DNA of 64,000 nt from Cordilura impudica (taxonomy: Eukaryota; Arthropoda; Insecta; Diptera; Scathophagidae): the NCBI GenBank assembly GCA_963682025.1, contig OY821522.1, positions 31,035,009-31,099,008 of the forward strand, read 5' to 3'. Each line of letters opens with the position of its first letter. Within the stretch, counting starts at the first letter, position 1. Below, piece after piece: positions 8,336-19,600 of this stretch. Below the pieces are notes generated by a model. That model was not told where the DNA came from. It was given only the letters and a program-made list of their open reading frames with translations, and did not search any database. The translations under genes and the position numbers were made by a program.

Positions 8336-11300
8336 GGGGAATGGGCATTGCAAGTAAAGGTGGAAAGTTCTTGATTGCCATTCACTTGGGAGTTGCCAGG
8401 AACGATTCCTTTGTTGCATTGTCAATGCAGCTCACGACCTCCGGCTTTAGGCCAGGTATTCCCCGGGCAATGGCTTTTGGACACCCGTCCAAAGCTAGCG
8501 AATGTGAGAAGGCATCCTGCCTGGAGGATAGCTGGCAGCCCTAGCACCAGGATCGGTTGCGGAAGCCTAATCAGCTACTTCATCCTAAAACTAATTGATT
8601 AACGAAACCACAACAAATGAAATAAAACGATATGATCTACCGATGACAACCTTTAGCATGAAAACCCGGACAAGATTTGGAACATGGAATGTTAGAACGC
8701 TAATGGACGCATCACGCCTGGCTCAATTGAGCAAAGAATTTATGAATTACAACTTATTATTTTTGGGCATAAGTGAAATGAGATGGCCTGATTCAGGAGA
8801 AACTACAACAACAAACGGACTTCACCTTTTGTATTCTGGTAAACCCGCCAACGAAAAAAGATCATCTGGTGTTGGTTTTCTTCTCTCCAGGGAAGCACAT
8901 AAAGCCCTTATTAGCTGGAAACCATACTCTGACCGCATAATCGCCATTAGATTACGCACACGCGCCAGAAACCTTACATGCATCCAATGTTATGCGCCTA
9001 CAGAAGTCTCCGATTTTGACGTGAAAGAAGAATTCTATAGCCTTCTTGATCGAGCAATCACATCTTCAAATCGTGGTGATATACTGGTAGTAATGGGCGA
9101 CTTCAATGCTCAAATAGGCTCAGATAACACCGGCCTGGAAAGTATCATGGGTGTACACGGCTTGGGCCAAAGATCAGAAAACGGGGAATTATTTATGAAT
9201 ATGTGCGCAGAAAATAATCTGGTAATAGGGGGCACACTGTTCCCACACAAACCAATACACAAAATAACATGGGTATCACCCGACCATGTTACAGAGAACC
9301 AAATAGACCATATAGCTATATCTAGAAAATGGCGTGGTTCTTTGTTGGATGTGCGAAATAAAAGAGGTGCTGATGTAGCCAGTGATCATCATCTACTCAT
9401 CGCAAGTGTGCGCATAAAGATAGCGGCTATAAAAAAGAACGACCCACGTATATCTAAGAGATTCGATGTTAGTAGACTGAAAATCCCATCCGTCGCATCG
9501 AACTTTTCTAATGCCATAAATGAATCGTTGACGTCAACACCTCAAGATCAACGAAGGGATTGGAAAGTTACAAAAAATATACTAGTGAATGCTGCCACAG
9601 AACATATAGGTCTCAAAGAAAATAAACGTAAAGAATGGCTATCTGAAGAGACATGGACAATAATTAATGAAAGAAAGAAACTTAAAGCTGCACTTAACTC
9701 TGCAAAAACGCGAAGTGAAAAGTCGACTCTTCAAAACCAACATGCAAGTCTAGATCGTAAAGTAAAACGCAGTGCCCGCAAAGACAAACGCGCATGGACG
9801 AATGCCATAGCCGAAGAGGCTCAAGCAGCGGCAGAGACGAACCGCACCAGTGACTTGTACCGACTTATCAAGAAGTTATCAAGTAACAACTACTCAGTCA
9901 CAGGTAAACCAGTGAAAGACAACTCTGGCACACTAATCACGTCCAAAGATGAACAGCTTGAACTTTGGGCTACACACTTCTCTGAAATGTTCACCCCACG
10001 CCCACAAGAAACTGCACCTATATGTAGCTGCATCAATCACAACACACGATCAAATATCAGTATTACCCCTCCAGTAATATCTGAGATTGTACAAGCCGTA
10101 AAAGCGCTTAAAAACAACAAAAGTCCGGGCAACGACAACATATCTCCAGAGCTCCTTAAGTTAAACTCCAGAACGAGCGCAGAACTTATTTTTCCCATTA
10201 TTGAGGAAATCTGGTTATCAGAGATAATTCCAGACGAGCTAAAAGAAGGTATTATAGTGAAGATCCCCAAGAAGGGCGACTTATCAAATCGTAACAACTG
10301 GCGGGGCATCACACTATTAAGCATGATCAATAAAGTTTTAGCCCACGTTATAACTAAGAGGTTATCGGACTCTTTAATGCCAGATTTAAGAAGACAACAG
10401 GCTGGTTTTTGCCCCAAAAAGTCATGCGTTGATTACATTAACTCACTAAGAGTAATAGTAGAGCAGTCAGTTGAATGGCGATCTCCTCTTTACCTTATAT
10501 TTATCGATTTTGAAAAGGCATTTGACACCCTGGCACATGATGTGATTTGGAATGCTCTTGAGTGTAAAGGCGTCCCACGTAAACTTATCCAACTTATAAA
10601 ATGCCTATACACAGGAGCAAGTTGCCGAATTCTACACGATGGCATGCTTAGCCGCAAGATTGAGGTTGGTACAGGCGTTCGTCAAGGGTGTGTAATGTCA
10701 CCACTGCTCTTTAATATCGTGCTAGATATTGTGATGCAGCACGCAATGGTGGGCAACCGAGGAATCGTATGGGGTTTAAACGAGCGATTAGAGGACCTCG
10801 AATACGCAGATGACATATGCCTCCTTTCTCACAGCCACACTGATATGTCCACAAAATTGAAACGACTTATAGACATATCAGAGAAGGCGGGGCTCAAGAT
10901 AAATATAAAAAAGACAAAAGTCATGCGTATTAACGCCGAAAACGTAAATTCCTTCCTGGTAAATAATGAAACTTTAGAAGAAGTCGATACATTCTGCTAT
11001 CTTGGAGCCATTATCAATCGAACTGGAGGATCTAGCGAAGATATTGCTAGTCGAATAAAAAAGGGCACACAATCCTTTGGTCTGCTCAATAAAGTGTGGA
11101 GATCGTCCACAATATCACGTCGCATTAAAATTAATATATTCAACTCCAACGTAAAATCAACGTTGTTATATGGATGCGAAACTTGGAACGCTGCCTCCCG
11201 AGACATTAAATCCTTGCAAGTTTTCGTTAACAAATGTCTTCGAAGAATTCTACGAATCTTCTGGCCACGAACTATTTCGAACATCAACCTGTGGCGCGAA

Positions 11301-11595
11301 ACAATGCAAACACCGCTGCGCGTAGAAATACAGAGAAGAAAGTGGAATTGGATCGGACATACACTCCGCAAACAACCGTCCGATATTGCCCGAAATGCTA
11401 TTGAATGGAACCCTCAGGGAAGTCGTAGAACAGGGCGACCAGCTCACACGTGGCGAAGACAAATCGACTCCGAGATAAGAAAAATGCGTAAAAGCTGGAG
11501 CGAAGTAAAAAACATAGCTATTGATAGATCTGAGTGGAGGAAGTTTGTTGAGGCCCTATGCTCCTTATAGGATCGAAGGGAATATATATATATAT
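8336..11595 (+). mobile_element. Full-length LINE (RTE-like non-LTR retrotransposon)
   Basis: The element is 3260 bp long, bounded by 13 bp target duplications (AATGAAATCACTA at 8323-8335 and 11596-11608). It has a GC-richer 5' UTR of about 300 bp, a single long ORF and a 3' end of about 25 bp finishing in (TA)n. One ORF, an AP-type endonuclease and a very short 3' UTR ending in a simple repeat resemble the RTE group, but I did not place it by alignment. It interrupts gag of gypsy-2 in the same orientation. Confidence 0.92.
8643..11570 (+). CDS. LINE endonuclease-reverse transcriptase (ORF2-type)
   Basis: The frame is uninterrupted, with about 975 codons from the ATG at 8643 (it is open from 8595 on a TTG). 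An N-terminal apurinic-type endonuclease shows FGTWNVRTL, LGISEMRW, VMGDFNAQIG and the ASDHHLL catalytic end, over roughly residues 10-230. The reverse transcriptase shows IDFEKAFDTL, GVRQGCVMSPLLF and the YADD active site around residue 720, followed by CYLGAII. The C-terminal part has LLYGCETW and WIGHTLRK, with a Trp/Arg-rich tail ending GRPAHTWRRQI. The protein would nick target DNA and copy the element RNA there (target-primed reverse transcription). No stop or frameshift is visible, so it may be active or recently active. Confidence 0.93.
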   Translation: MTTFSMKTRTRFGTWNVRTLMDASRLAQLSKEFMNYNLLFLGISEMRWPDSGETTTTNGLHLLYSGKPANEKRSSGVGFLLSREAHKALISWKPYSDRIIAIRLRTRARNLTCIQCYAPTEVSDFDVKEEFYSLLDRAITSSNRGDILVVMGDFNAQIGSDNTGLESIMGVHGLGQRSENGELFMNMCAENNLVIGGTLFPHKPIHKITWVSPDHVTENQIDHIAISRKWRGSLLDVRNKRGADVASDHHLLIASVRIKIAAIKKNDPRISKRFDVSRLKIPSVASNFSNAINESLTSTPQDQRRDWKVTKNILVNAATEHIGLKENKRKEWLSEETWTIINERKKLKAALNSAKTRSEKSTLQNQHASLDRKVKRSARKDKRAWTNAIAEEAQAAAETNRTSDLYRLIKKLSSNNYSVTGKPVKDNSGTLITSKDEQLELWATHFSEMFTPRPQETAPICSCINHNTRSNISITPPVISEIVQAVKALKNNKSPGNDNISPELLKLNSRTSAELIFPIIEEIWLSEIIPDELKEGIIVKIPKKGDLSNRNNWRGITLLSMINKVLAHVITKRLSDSLMPDLRRQQAGFCPKKSCVDYINSLRVIVEQSVEWRSPLYLIFIDFEKAFDTLAHDVIWNALECKGVPRKLIQLIKCLYTGASCRILHDGMLSRKIEVGTGVRQGCVMSPLLFNIVLDIVMQHAMVGNRGIVWGLNERLEDLEYADDICLLSHSHTDMSTKLKRLIDISEKAGLKINIKKTKVMRINAENVNSFLVNNETLEEVDTFCYLGAIINRTGGSSEDIASRIKKGTQSFGLLNKVWRSSTISRRIKINIFNSNVKSTLLYGCETWNAASRDIKSLQVFVNKCLRRILRIFWPRTISNINLWRETMQTPLRVEIQRRKWNWIGHTLRKQPSDIARNAIEWNPQGSRRTGRPAHTWRRQIDSEIRKMRKSWSEVKNIAIDRSEWRKFVEALCSL

Positions 11596-12635
11596 AATGA
11601 AATCACTAAATAATCCATATACTGCGGAAACAATAGCATCAAAGAAACAAGGCCTTAGCAAAGTTAAATTAGAAGTAGAAAACATATTAAGTAGTAAGGG
11701 TATTACTAAATCCGAAAGCGAGGGTTATTTAGATCGATTTAATAAATTACAGAGAGAGTACATAAACGCGTTAAACCTACACGAGGGAAGTAGAAGCAAG
11801 GTAATGGAAAATCAGAATATAAGGCAGAGGCAGGAAATTTGATTGCAATGGAAGTCCCCCTGGACATGAATGAATTGTCCTCAGTGGCAAAATTAGTTCC
11901 GAAATTTAGTGCCGGTAAAGGGGAAATTAATAATTTCTTAGCTAGTTTAGAAATAGTGAGTGTAGGAGTAACTGCTCGAAAACAAAAGTCATTATTTAAT
12001 TTTGTATTTAAGAAAAGGTTGGATAATAAAGTACACAATAGGGTAAAACAAGTAGAAGTTCTGAATAGTATTCAGGAATTAATTGTAACCCTAGGAAGAA
12101 CGAACAGATCGAAAAAGAACCCCAATGCACTATTGAACGAGCTAATGCGGATGGTACAGACTAATGAATCTGTTAGGAAATTTTCAAGCAGAATTGAGAC
12201 ATTAATATCTGAACTAAATGAGGTGCAAATTACAAGTCTAGGTGAAGATAGCAGGGACATAGTGTCGCGTAATAACAGCATTATAGCATTTAACTCCTTC
12301 AAAAATAGATTGAAGAACCAAGAGGTGATAAGAACAATAGAGGCGAGTCGTGTTAAAACTTTCGCAGAGGCAGTAACAATAGCGGAGGAAACAGCCTTAG
12401 ACATGACACAGAAGCAAATAATGTATCAGAATGTTAATTATAGCAATAACTCTAGTTGACTTAATAATGGCAAAAGAAACAACAAGAACCGTTATAACAA
12501 CGGGAGAAACAATTATATTAACTACAACAACAATGGTAGCAACAATTATAACCACAGAAATTATGGTAACAACGGTAACAGCTACAATGGTGGACACAAT
12601 CACAACCCTCAAAAAAGATACAACAATAATATAAA
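11596..12635 (+). pseudogene. gypsy-2 gag, middle part
   Basis: Gag resumes after the LINE at ATGAAATCACTAAATAATCC. The first frame ends at TGA near 11842 and a second, overlapping frame carries on to 12459. That makes one frameshift, followed by a stop after SNNSS. The downstream region stays Asn-rich in another frame (NNGKRNNKNRYNNG), typical of the C-terminal tails of fly Gypsy gags that lack zinc knuckles. The body is helical and charged (LVPKFSAGKGEINNFLASLE), as expected for a capsid domain. DINE-1 copy 1 cuts it at 12636. It is non-functional. Confidence 0.8.
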
Positions 12636-13424
12636 CAAGTAAGAAAATTATAGTCGGTCTAGACCGACTATATGATACCCTATACCATGCGTTTAGAGGC
12701 CCTATCTCTCAGGCCCAACTAACTGGATATAGAAAATAAGCATAAACCAAATTTGAGTGGGATTTTTATTAATTTTTTCGGCTGCAGATATGAAAAAGTT
12801 CATATCGGATGCTATATCTATATGGGGACTAGGCCCAAAAATGGACCGATCCTGACCATATTTGGTAAAGTCTCTGTATTTTGCAAAAATTTATACAAAC
12901 AAAATTAGAGAAGAATCAGTGCAATATTTTTGTTTTTTGATAGATTTAAGTGAAGATCGGGAAGCAGCTCTATATGGGGCCTATGACTAAGAGTTGTCCA
13001 ATAGGGATCATTTTTGGACTACTGATTAATGGATGTAATATATACATACAAACCCAATTTGACTAAGATTTGTATGATAATTTGGATCTTATGGCAATAT
13101 ATGTTGATTTCAGAGGGGTCATTTGTATGGGGGCTAGGTCTGAACATGGACCGATTCTCACCAATTTCAATAGCGTTCATCCTATGGGCGATAAAAGATC
13201 AAATACCAAATTTCGTCAAAATATATTCATATTTGCGACCTGCAGTTTGATTACAAGCTTTACATGGACACACAGACGGACGGACGGACATCGTTAAATC
13301 GAATCAGATAGTGATTCTGATTCGATCGGTATAATTAAAGATGGGCGTAGGTCAAATATTTTTGGTTGTTACAAACAGCAGCACAAAGTCATTATACCCA
13401 AACCACATAGTGGTATAGGGTATA
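12636..13424 (-). mobile_element. DINE-1-like element, copy 1
   Basis: This 789 bp repeat reads, on the minus strand, from TATACCCTATACCACTATG to a hairpin (AGTCGGTCTAGACCGACT) and ...TTACTTG. It contains the CGTCCGTCTGTGTGTCCATG motif familiar from Drosophila INE-1/DINE-1 (non-autonomous Helitron/Helentron). It interrupts the Asn-rich end of gypsy-2 gag, whose frame resumes at AATAATAACGC. The short reading frames inside recur in all copies because the DNA is conserved, not because it is coding. Confidence 0.85.
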
Positions 13425-13648
13425 ATAATAACGCTCAAGGCGGTAATTACAACAACAGAGGTGGAAACAAATACTGTGGTAATAACTACAGAGGTAGTAA
13501 CAATTACAATAATAGTAATCAACGTTACAATGTTAACAATTATAACGGCACAAACAGAGGTCGAAACATAAACCATATTCGAGAACAAAGAAACTTCCAG
13601 CATCCGGAGACTGTGACATACGCGGTATCTCCGGATCAAAGCAATTGA
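13425..13648 (+). pseudogene. gypsy-2 gag C-terminal Asn/Gly/Arg-rich tail
   Basis: The frame after DINE-1 gives GGNYNNRGGNKYCGNNYRG-type sequence and ends near QSN with TGA at about 13648. It is RNA-binding-like low complexity without a zinc knuckle. It overlaps the start of the protease frame, which is the usual gag-pol frameshift arrangement in this group. Confidence 0.7.
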
Positions 13649-13987
13649 ACGTTGATAAAATATATAGCATTTCATCCGACTTAAAAAATTACATCAAGTT
13701 GTGTGTACAAGGATCAAGCAAAGTGTTGACATTTCTAATCGACACAGGAGCCGACGTTTCTTTGTGCAAAGAAGATCTTTTACAGAGTTATGAAAAAGAT
13801 CCGGATGATTACTGCTGTTTAACAGGAATCTCGAAGGAGGGGATAAAATCTTTGGGTTCCACCACGTTGGTAATTCCAGTAGGAGAAAATACCATAAAAC
13901 AGAAAACGCAAGTTGTGAATGATGATTTTCCGATCTATAAAGATGGAATAATTGGAAGAGATTTTCTGTGTAAATACAATCGCAATA
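13645..13987 (+). pseudogene. gypsy-2 protease
   Basis: This is a retropepsin domain with FLIDTGADVSLCKEDLL and, about 75 residues on, GIIGRDFLCKYN. Both are hallmark positions of the Gypsy aspartic protease. It would process Gag-Pol. The frame overlaps the end of gag by a few bases and is then broken by the solo LTR at 13988. The coding continues after the LTR with the shared AATA. Confidence 0.82.
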
Positions 13988-14054
13988 TGTGAGGACCAAA
14001 GTCGACTCTCGTTTTGGCCCACACTAACCCACAATAGCTTAGTGTATTATTAAC

Positions 14055-14085
<31 letters not shown>

Positions 14086-14735
14086 TGCTTCGAAAGAAAG
14101 AACATGAATAATTATAACACGATATTTATAACATAAATATTATAATTATTAAATTTTTGTCGGTATAGTTACTTATTACTAAGTACTAATACTAATATTA
14201 CTTATTACTAATAAATCTAACTTTTATTTTTTTATATGAATTAATTAATTAATTCGAAAGAAAAGAACATGAATAATTATAACATGATATTTATAACATG
14301 AATATTATAATAATATTATTGCATAACTTTAATTTAGATTATTAATAATTATTAAATTTTTATCACTATAGTTACTTATTACTAATAATGGAATAATAAT
14401 AATCCATTCGATTATGAGTATAATTCTATTAATAGTATTGTTCCAACAATTTTCATTATATTTTTCTTTATATTATCATCTAACTTTTATTTTTATATGA
14501 ATTAATTTTAAATGGTTATCTTTAATCACCCTGTGCCTTTATTTGCTGCCACAACGACACCTACCGATTTAGAATATTAAATACGTAGAGCTGTATATAT
14601 GCTAATGAACAACAGCCAACCATGTGTGTGTTATGCTAACAGACAACAGCCATGAATCACACGTCAGCATCATTCTGATTGGTTGATGGTTAAGCGTCAC
14701 TTGGTTGGCGTCGGTTTTGTTTCGTTGTGGAAGCA

Positions 14736-14770
14736 TATAAAAGGATGCTATGATGTAAAAGCGATCAGTC
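14736..14770 (+). promoter_or_regulatory. Core promoter in the solo LTR (TATA box and initiator)
   Basis: TATAAAA at 14736-14742 is followed by TCAGTC at 14765-14770, placing the initiator A 31 bp downstream of the TATA start. This is the classic arthropod spacing. It points toward the pol remnant of gypsy-2. Confidence 0.7.
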
Positions 14771-15104
14771 GCGGTGTAGCATTGAACTAATTAGGTTTGT
14801 ATGACTAATTATTTCAACAGAACGGGGAGGCAAAAGATATTGATGCATAAGGGCGGCTTGCCGTATACATCAATATTATTTTCTTAAAGAAGCACAATTT
14901 ATAGTTAAAGTAAATTGTGAGAGTTGGACGGCAAAACACGGGGTGTAAACTGAGTGTGTCGTGTGCCACTTACGTTACGACCCCACTGTCATGCCAATAG
15001 TTTCCTTTTTTATTTCTCGGCCGAACCGTGACCCTTTGTATGGACGCCTCACGTCCACAACATTGTTAGCTATTTTAATTCGAAAGTTAAATCGCTGTAT
15101 TATC

Positions 15105-15110
15105 AATAAA
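15105..15110 (+). terminator. Poly(A) signal in the solo LTR
   Basis: AATAAA lies in CAATAAAATAATAATAAAATG, about 140 bp before the LTR end. This is consistent with the R/U5 side of an LTR. Confidence 0.5.
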
Positions 15111-15248
15111 ATAATAATAAAATGAGTGTTACGCTTTATAACGTCAAACAAAAATAAAACGTGTTGTTTCTTCATATTTTTTTTCTGGCAACGACTCCTG
15201 AGATCCCGCTGAGCCTGCCCCGGCTAAGGGAGATAACTCGTCGTTACA

Positions 15249-16623
15249 AATATTGACTACGAAAAGTACATACTAACAATCAAGGTAATGGGTGAGTTAA
15301 TAACGATTCCCATACACAACAACTTATACACCGTAAATGTTGTCAAAATCCCACCAAGGACAGAAATTATTATACCTTTTAAGTTAAAATTAGAAAAGGA
15401 TGGCGTAATTTGCAACAGAGAAATCGCGAATGGTGTATTTTTGTCGAACGCGATAGTGCCAAAAGACGGAAATCAACATGTTAGGTTGTTAAATGTTCTT
15501 GATAAAGCAACGGTGATAAGAAATTTGAAAATAGATACAATCCCTTTAGAAAATAATAGCGTCTATAGAGTGAGAAATAATTGTACAAAATATACAAAAG
15601 ATAGATTCAGATTAATAGACGAACTTAATTTAGATCACATGTAGGTCAAGGCTAAGGAAGAGCTTATAGCTATATTAGAAAACTAACAATCAATTTTTCA
15701 TTTGGATATTGAGGACTTAACCACCAACAATATTTACAGGCAGACAATTCAGTTACAGGACACAAGTTCAATATATATGTATAATAAATTATCGTCTACC
15801 ACAGACACATTTAGAAGAAATTAATAGCCAGGTACAAGGTCTGTTAAAGAGCAGGATAACCGAACCTTCAATAAGTCCTTGTAATGCTCCACTTTTATAA
15901 GTCCAAAGAAGGAACAAACGGATATAAAGAAATGGAGGTTAGTCGTTGATTTCAGAAAACTGAATGACAAAGTTGTTAATGATAAGTTTCCATTAACAAG
16001 ATTAGACGACATTCTCGACAAACTTGGTAGAGCTTAGTATTTTTCGACACTGGACATGACAAGTCCTTTTCATCAGATAGAACTTTACCATGAATCAAGA
16101 CCTTATACAACATTTTCGACTCAAAATGGTCATTATCAATATACCAGGCTGCCATTTGGCCTGAAGATTTCTTCAAATAGTTTTCAACGTATGTTGACGA
16201 TAGCACTTTCTGGTTTAGAGTCTGAAGCATTCTTATATGTGGATGACATAATAGTTTTTGGATGCAGTTTAAAACATCATAACGACAACTTACTCAAGGT
16301 ATTCGAACGATTGTCGAGATATAATCTGAAATGGAATGCTGCGAAATGTTGTTTCCTAAAACCTGAAGTGGTATACTTAGGACATCTAATTACTGCAGAA
16401 GGTATTCAACCTGATCCAGGCAAGTTCGAGGCGATTTCGAGGTATCCGGTAACGAAAAGCGCCGACGATGGGAGAAGATTTGTAGCTTTTTGTAACTATT
16501 AGAGAAGGTTTACAAAAAATTTTGCACAAATCGCGAACTGTTTGAATGAATTGCTTAAAGAGAAGGTAAAATTCGTTTGATCAGAGCAATGTCAATCGGC
16601 ATTCGATAATTTGAAAACAAAAG
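15249..16623 (+). pseudogene. gypsy-2 reverse transcriptase region
   Basis: Frames with several stops encode a connection segment (MGELITIPIHNNLYTVN), then RT motifs: KWRLVVDFRKLND, STLDMTSPFHQIEL, RLPFGLKISSNSFQRM and the YVDD box near 16236. A thumb segment GHLITAEGIQPDPGKF and the start of the RNase H tether follow. Stops occur near 15642, 15685, 15821, 16035 and 16499. All catalytic motifs are still readable, so decay is moderate. DINE-1 copy 2 cuts it at about 16624. Confidence 0.85.
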
Positions 16624-17416
16624 AAGTAAAAAATTATAGTCGGTCTACACCGACTATACGATACCCTAAACCATGCGTTTAGAGACCCTATCTCCCAGCC
16701 CCAACTAACTGGATATAGAAAATAAGCATAAACCAAATTTGAGTGGGATTTTTATTAATTTTTTTGGCTTCAGATATGAAAAAGTTCATATCGGATGCTA
16801 TATCTATGGGGACTAGGCCCAAAAATGGACCGATCCTGACCATGTTTGGTAAAGTCCCTTGTATTTTGTAGAAATATATACAAACAAAATATGAAAGGAA
16901 TCCGTGCAATATTTTTGTTTTTTGATAGATTTAAGTGAAGATCGGGAAGCAGCTCTATATGGGGCCTATGACTAAGAGTTGTACCATAGGGATAATTTTT
17001 GAACTACTGATTAATGGATGTAATATACACATACAAACCCAATTTGACTAAGATTTATATGATAATTTGGATCTTATGACAATTTATGTTGATTTCATAG
17101 GGGTCATTTGTATGGGGGCTAGGTCTGAACATGGACCGATTCTCACCAATTTCAATAGCGTTCATCCCATGGCCGATAAAAGCTTATATACCAAACTTCT
17201 TAAAAATAAATTCATATTTGCGACCTGCAGTTTGATTACAAGCTTTACATGGACACACAGACGGACGGACGGACAGACGGACATCGTTAAATCGAATCAG
17301 AAAGTGATTCTGATTCGATCGGTATAATTAAAGATGGGTCTAGGTCAAATATTTTTGGTTGTTACAAACAGCAGCACAAAGTCATTATACCCAAACCACA
17401 TAGTGGTATAGGGTAT
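16624..17416 (-). mobile_element. DINE-1-like element, copy 2
   Basis: This repeat has the same ends and internal order as copy 1. It carries five GGAC units in the ACGGACGGACGGACAGACGGAC microsatellite block. It separates the RT and RNase H parts of gypsy-2. Confidence 0.85.
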
Positions 17417-17845
17417 TTATTAATTAGCCCCCCCTATACTTCAGTATCCTGATTTTGACAAGACGTTCGTATTAACTACAGACGCATCAGATTTCGCACT
17501 TGGTGCAGTACTTTCACAGGGAATAATTGGCGAAGATTTACCAATATCTTTTGTTGGTAGGTCATTGAAGAAATACGAAAGAAATAAACCGGTCATAGAA
17601 AAAGAATTATTGGGAATCTATTGGGGAATTAAATTTTTCAGACCATACATGTATGGGAGAAAATTCACCATGGTGACTGACCACAAACCCCTAGTATCAT
17701 TATTTTCACACAAGAATCCGAGTTAAAAGTTGACAAGAATAAGGTTGGAACTTTCGGATTACGATTTCGAGATTGTGTACAAAAAGGGTGTTAATAACAC
17801 CAACGCGGATGCTTCATCAAGAAACAAATCGACTCAAACATATTA
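17417..17845 (+). pseudogene. gypsy-2 RNase H region
   Basis: The frame reads FVLTTDASDFALGAVLSQG, then VIEKELLGIYWGIKFFRPY and VTDHKPLVSLF. These are the Asp and Glu positions of Gypsy RNase H. A TAA at about 17723 breaks it before the usual DALSR-like end, which is still visible as NADASSR. The domain would degrade the RNA strand during reverse transcription. Confidence 0.82.
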
Positions 17846-17851
17846 AAATCA

Positions 17852-19372
17852 ATGATACCACTGGAAAATGACGAGAGTGTAAAAAAAGCACTAGTAATAA
17901 CTAGAGGCATGAAAAATAAAGAGAAAGCTGAGGAAATAGCAAGTAAAACAAAGGATGGTACTTCGCATATGGAGCCTGATCAACTCCATGCATGGGACTG
18001 CACATCCATAAATGACATAAAGCGCGCAAGGAAGTTTAAATTCATATTTGAGAAAAGGCCTATAAATAATAAAGATAAAAATATGCATTACATAGTAGAG
18101 AAGGACGATAAGAATAATGAAACACGTGTTAGATGTGGTGATAATCCGAATTACTTAGGTAAACTTCTGGAGAAACTACAATCTTATTTACATAACACAA
18201 AATACAAAAAATTTGCACTCGCTAAGGACGATGCAATCTTTAATATGATATTTGCAGATGAATTTAAAAATAAATATAATGAGCTCAATAAATTAAATAA
18301 TAAAAATGTCACAATAATGCTATATAACAAGCCTCACAATATAATAGATAACAATAAAAGAATGGAATTGATAAAATTATTCAACGACACCCCACAGGGA
18401 GGTCACCTTGGAGTTAGAAAAACTCTTTTAAAACTTAAACAAAGGTATGTTTGGAAAATCATGACAAAAATGGTCAAAAAATATGTTTCAGTGTGTGATC
18501 TGTGCCAGAGGAAAAAAACAGATAAGACACACCAAAGAGCCACTTTGCGTTACTGATACACCTAGTGAAAGCTTTCATACTGCTGTAATTGACACAGTAG
18601 GATTATTACGTCCATTAAATAACTATAGATACATTCTAACCATTCAATGTGAGTTAACTAAATATGTTATTGCTTGTCCAATGGAAACAAAGGAAGCGAA
18701 ATCGATAGCGAAAGCATTGACAGAAAACGTAATACTGAAATACGGACTGTTCAAAGTAATCAAATCGGATAGAGGCACTGAATTTACGAACTAGCTAATG
18801 AGAGAGATATGTAAATTGTTGAAAATCGAACAAAAATTCTCAGCACCGTATCACCACGAAACGTTAGGTACTGTAGAAAGGAACCACAGAGTTATCAACG
18901 AGTATTTTTTGTCTTTCGTGGAAGATGACAGGTGGGATGAATGGATACAATATTATTCATTTGCTTATAATATCACTCCTCACGTAGATACAGAGTACTC
19001 ACCATTTGAACTAATATTTGGAAAATTCCAAGTTTACCAGGCGATGAAGTCATGAATCATCAAAAGGTTTATAACTTTGAAAATTATTCAAATGAATTAA
19101 AGGTTAGGCTAAAATTCTCATTGGGAAATGCAAGAAGACTATTAACTGATATAAAGGAGAAAAGAAGCATAGAGTTTCACAAAAAGCGCAATAGCATAGA
19201 GTTAGAGATAGGAGACTCGGTATTAGTGAAAGCAAGCAATAGAACAAAAAGTGAATCACCATATCATGGTCCATATACCATAGTTGATATAGATGATCTG
19301 AATGTATTAATTAAAATTAAAAATAAAATAAAGTCATTTCACAGGAACCTATTAAAGAAATATGTAAGATGA
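17852..19372 (+). pseudogene. gypsy-2 integrase region
   Basis: A linker rich in Lys and Asn leads to an HHCC zinc finger (GGHLGVRKTLLKLKQRY...CDLCQRKK). The DDE core follows (FHTAVIDTVG, IKSDRGTEF, TLGTVERNHRV), then a C-terminal basic domain ending in HRNLLKKYVR. There is a frame change near 18540, a TAG at about 18793 just after the second catalytic Asp, and a TGA near 19053. No env and no 3' LTR follow. The element ends near 19418, where a different repeat begins. Confidence 0.85.
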
Positions 19373-19418
19373 AATTTTTTTATTATAAATGATAATTCCA
19401 TATAGATATATATATATA

Positions 19419-19600
19419 AAACAAGTAAGAGTGTTAAATTCGGCTGTGCCGAATCTTTGATACCCTCCACATCGATTTGAGTATTGATAATAAATGTAAA
19501 CAAAATATTGGAAAAAGTAAACAATTTGTTAAACTTAATACCAAATTATTTCAGACAATTCTTTGGGTTGGTTTTCGTCTTTTCTATTATTTCGGATTTA
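19419..19600 (-). repeat. End fragment of a second DINE-type family
   Basis: CAAGTAAGAGTGTTAAATTC leads into a hairpin TTCGGCTGTGCCGAA and GATACCCTCCAC. The same end, in the opposite orientation, is at about 49515-49573 and 55995-56053. It replaces the expected 3' LTR of gypsy-2. Confidence 0.6.

Larger units (their letters stand above)
13988..15248 (+). mobile_element. Solo LTR of a third LTR retrotransposon
   Basis: This is a 1261 bp sequence starting TGTGAGGACC and ending CGTTACA, flanked by AATA on both sides (13984-13987 and 15249-15252). Removing it rejoins the protease and connection reading frame, which supports the boundaries. It carries a TATA box, an initiator and an AATAAA in the same orientation, as an LTR should. 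The AT-rich left half has two near-copies of TTCGAAAGAAA...GAACATGAATAATTATAAC. No internal coding is seen. The family is not identified. Confidence 0.85.
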
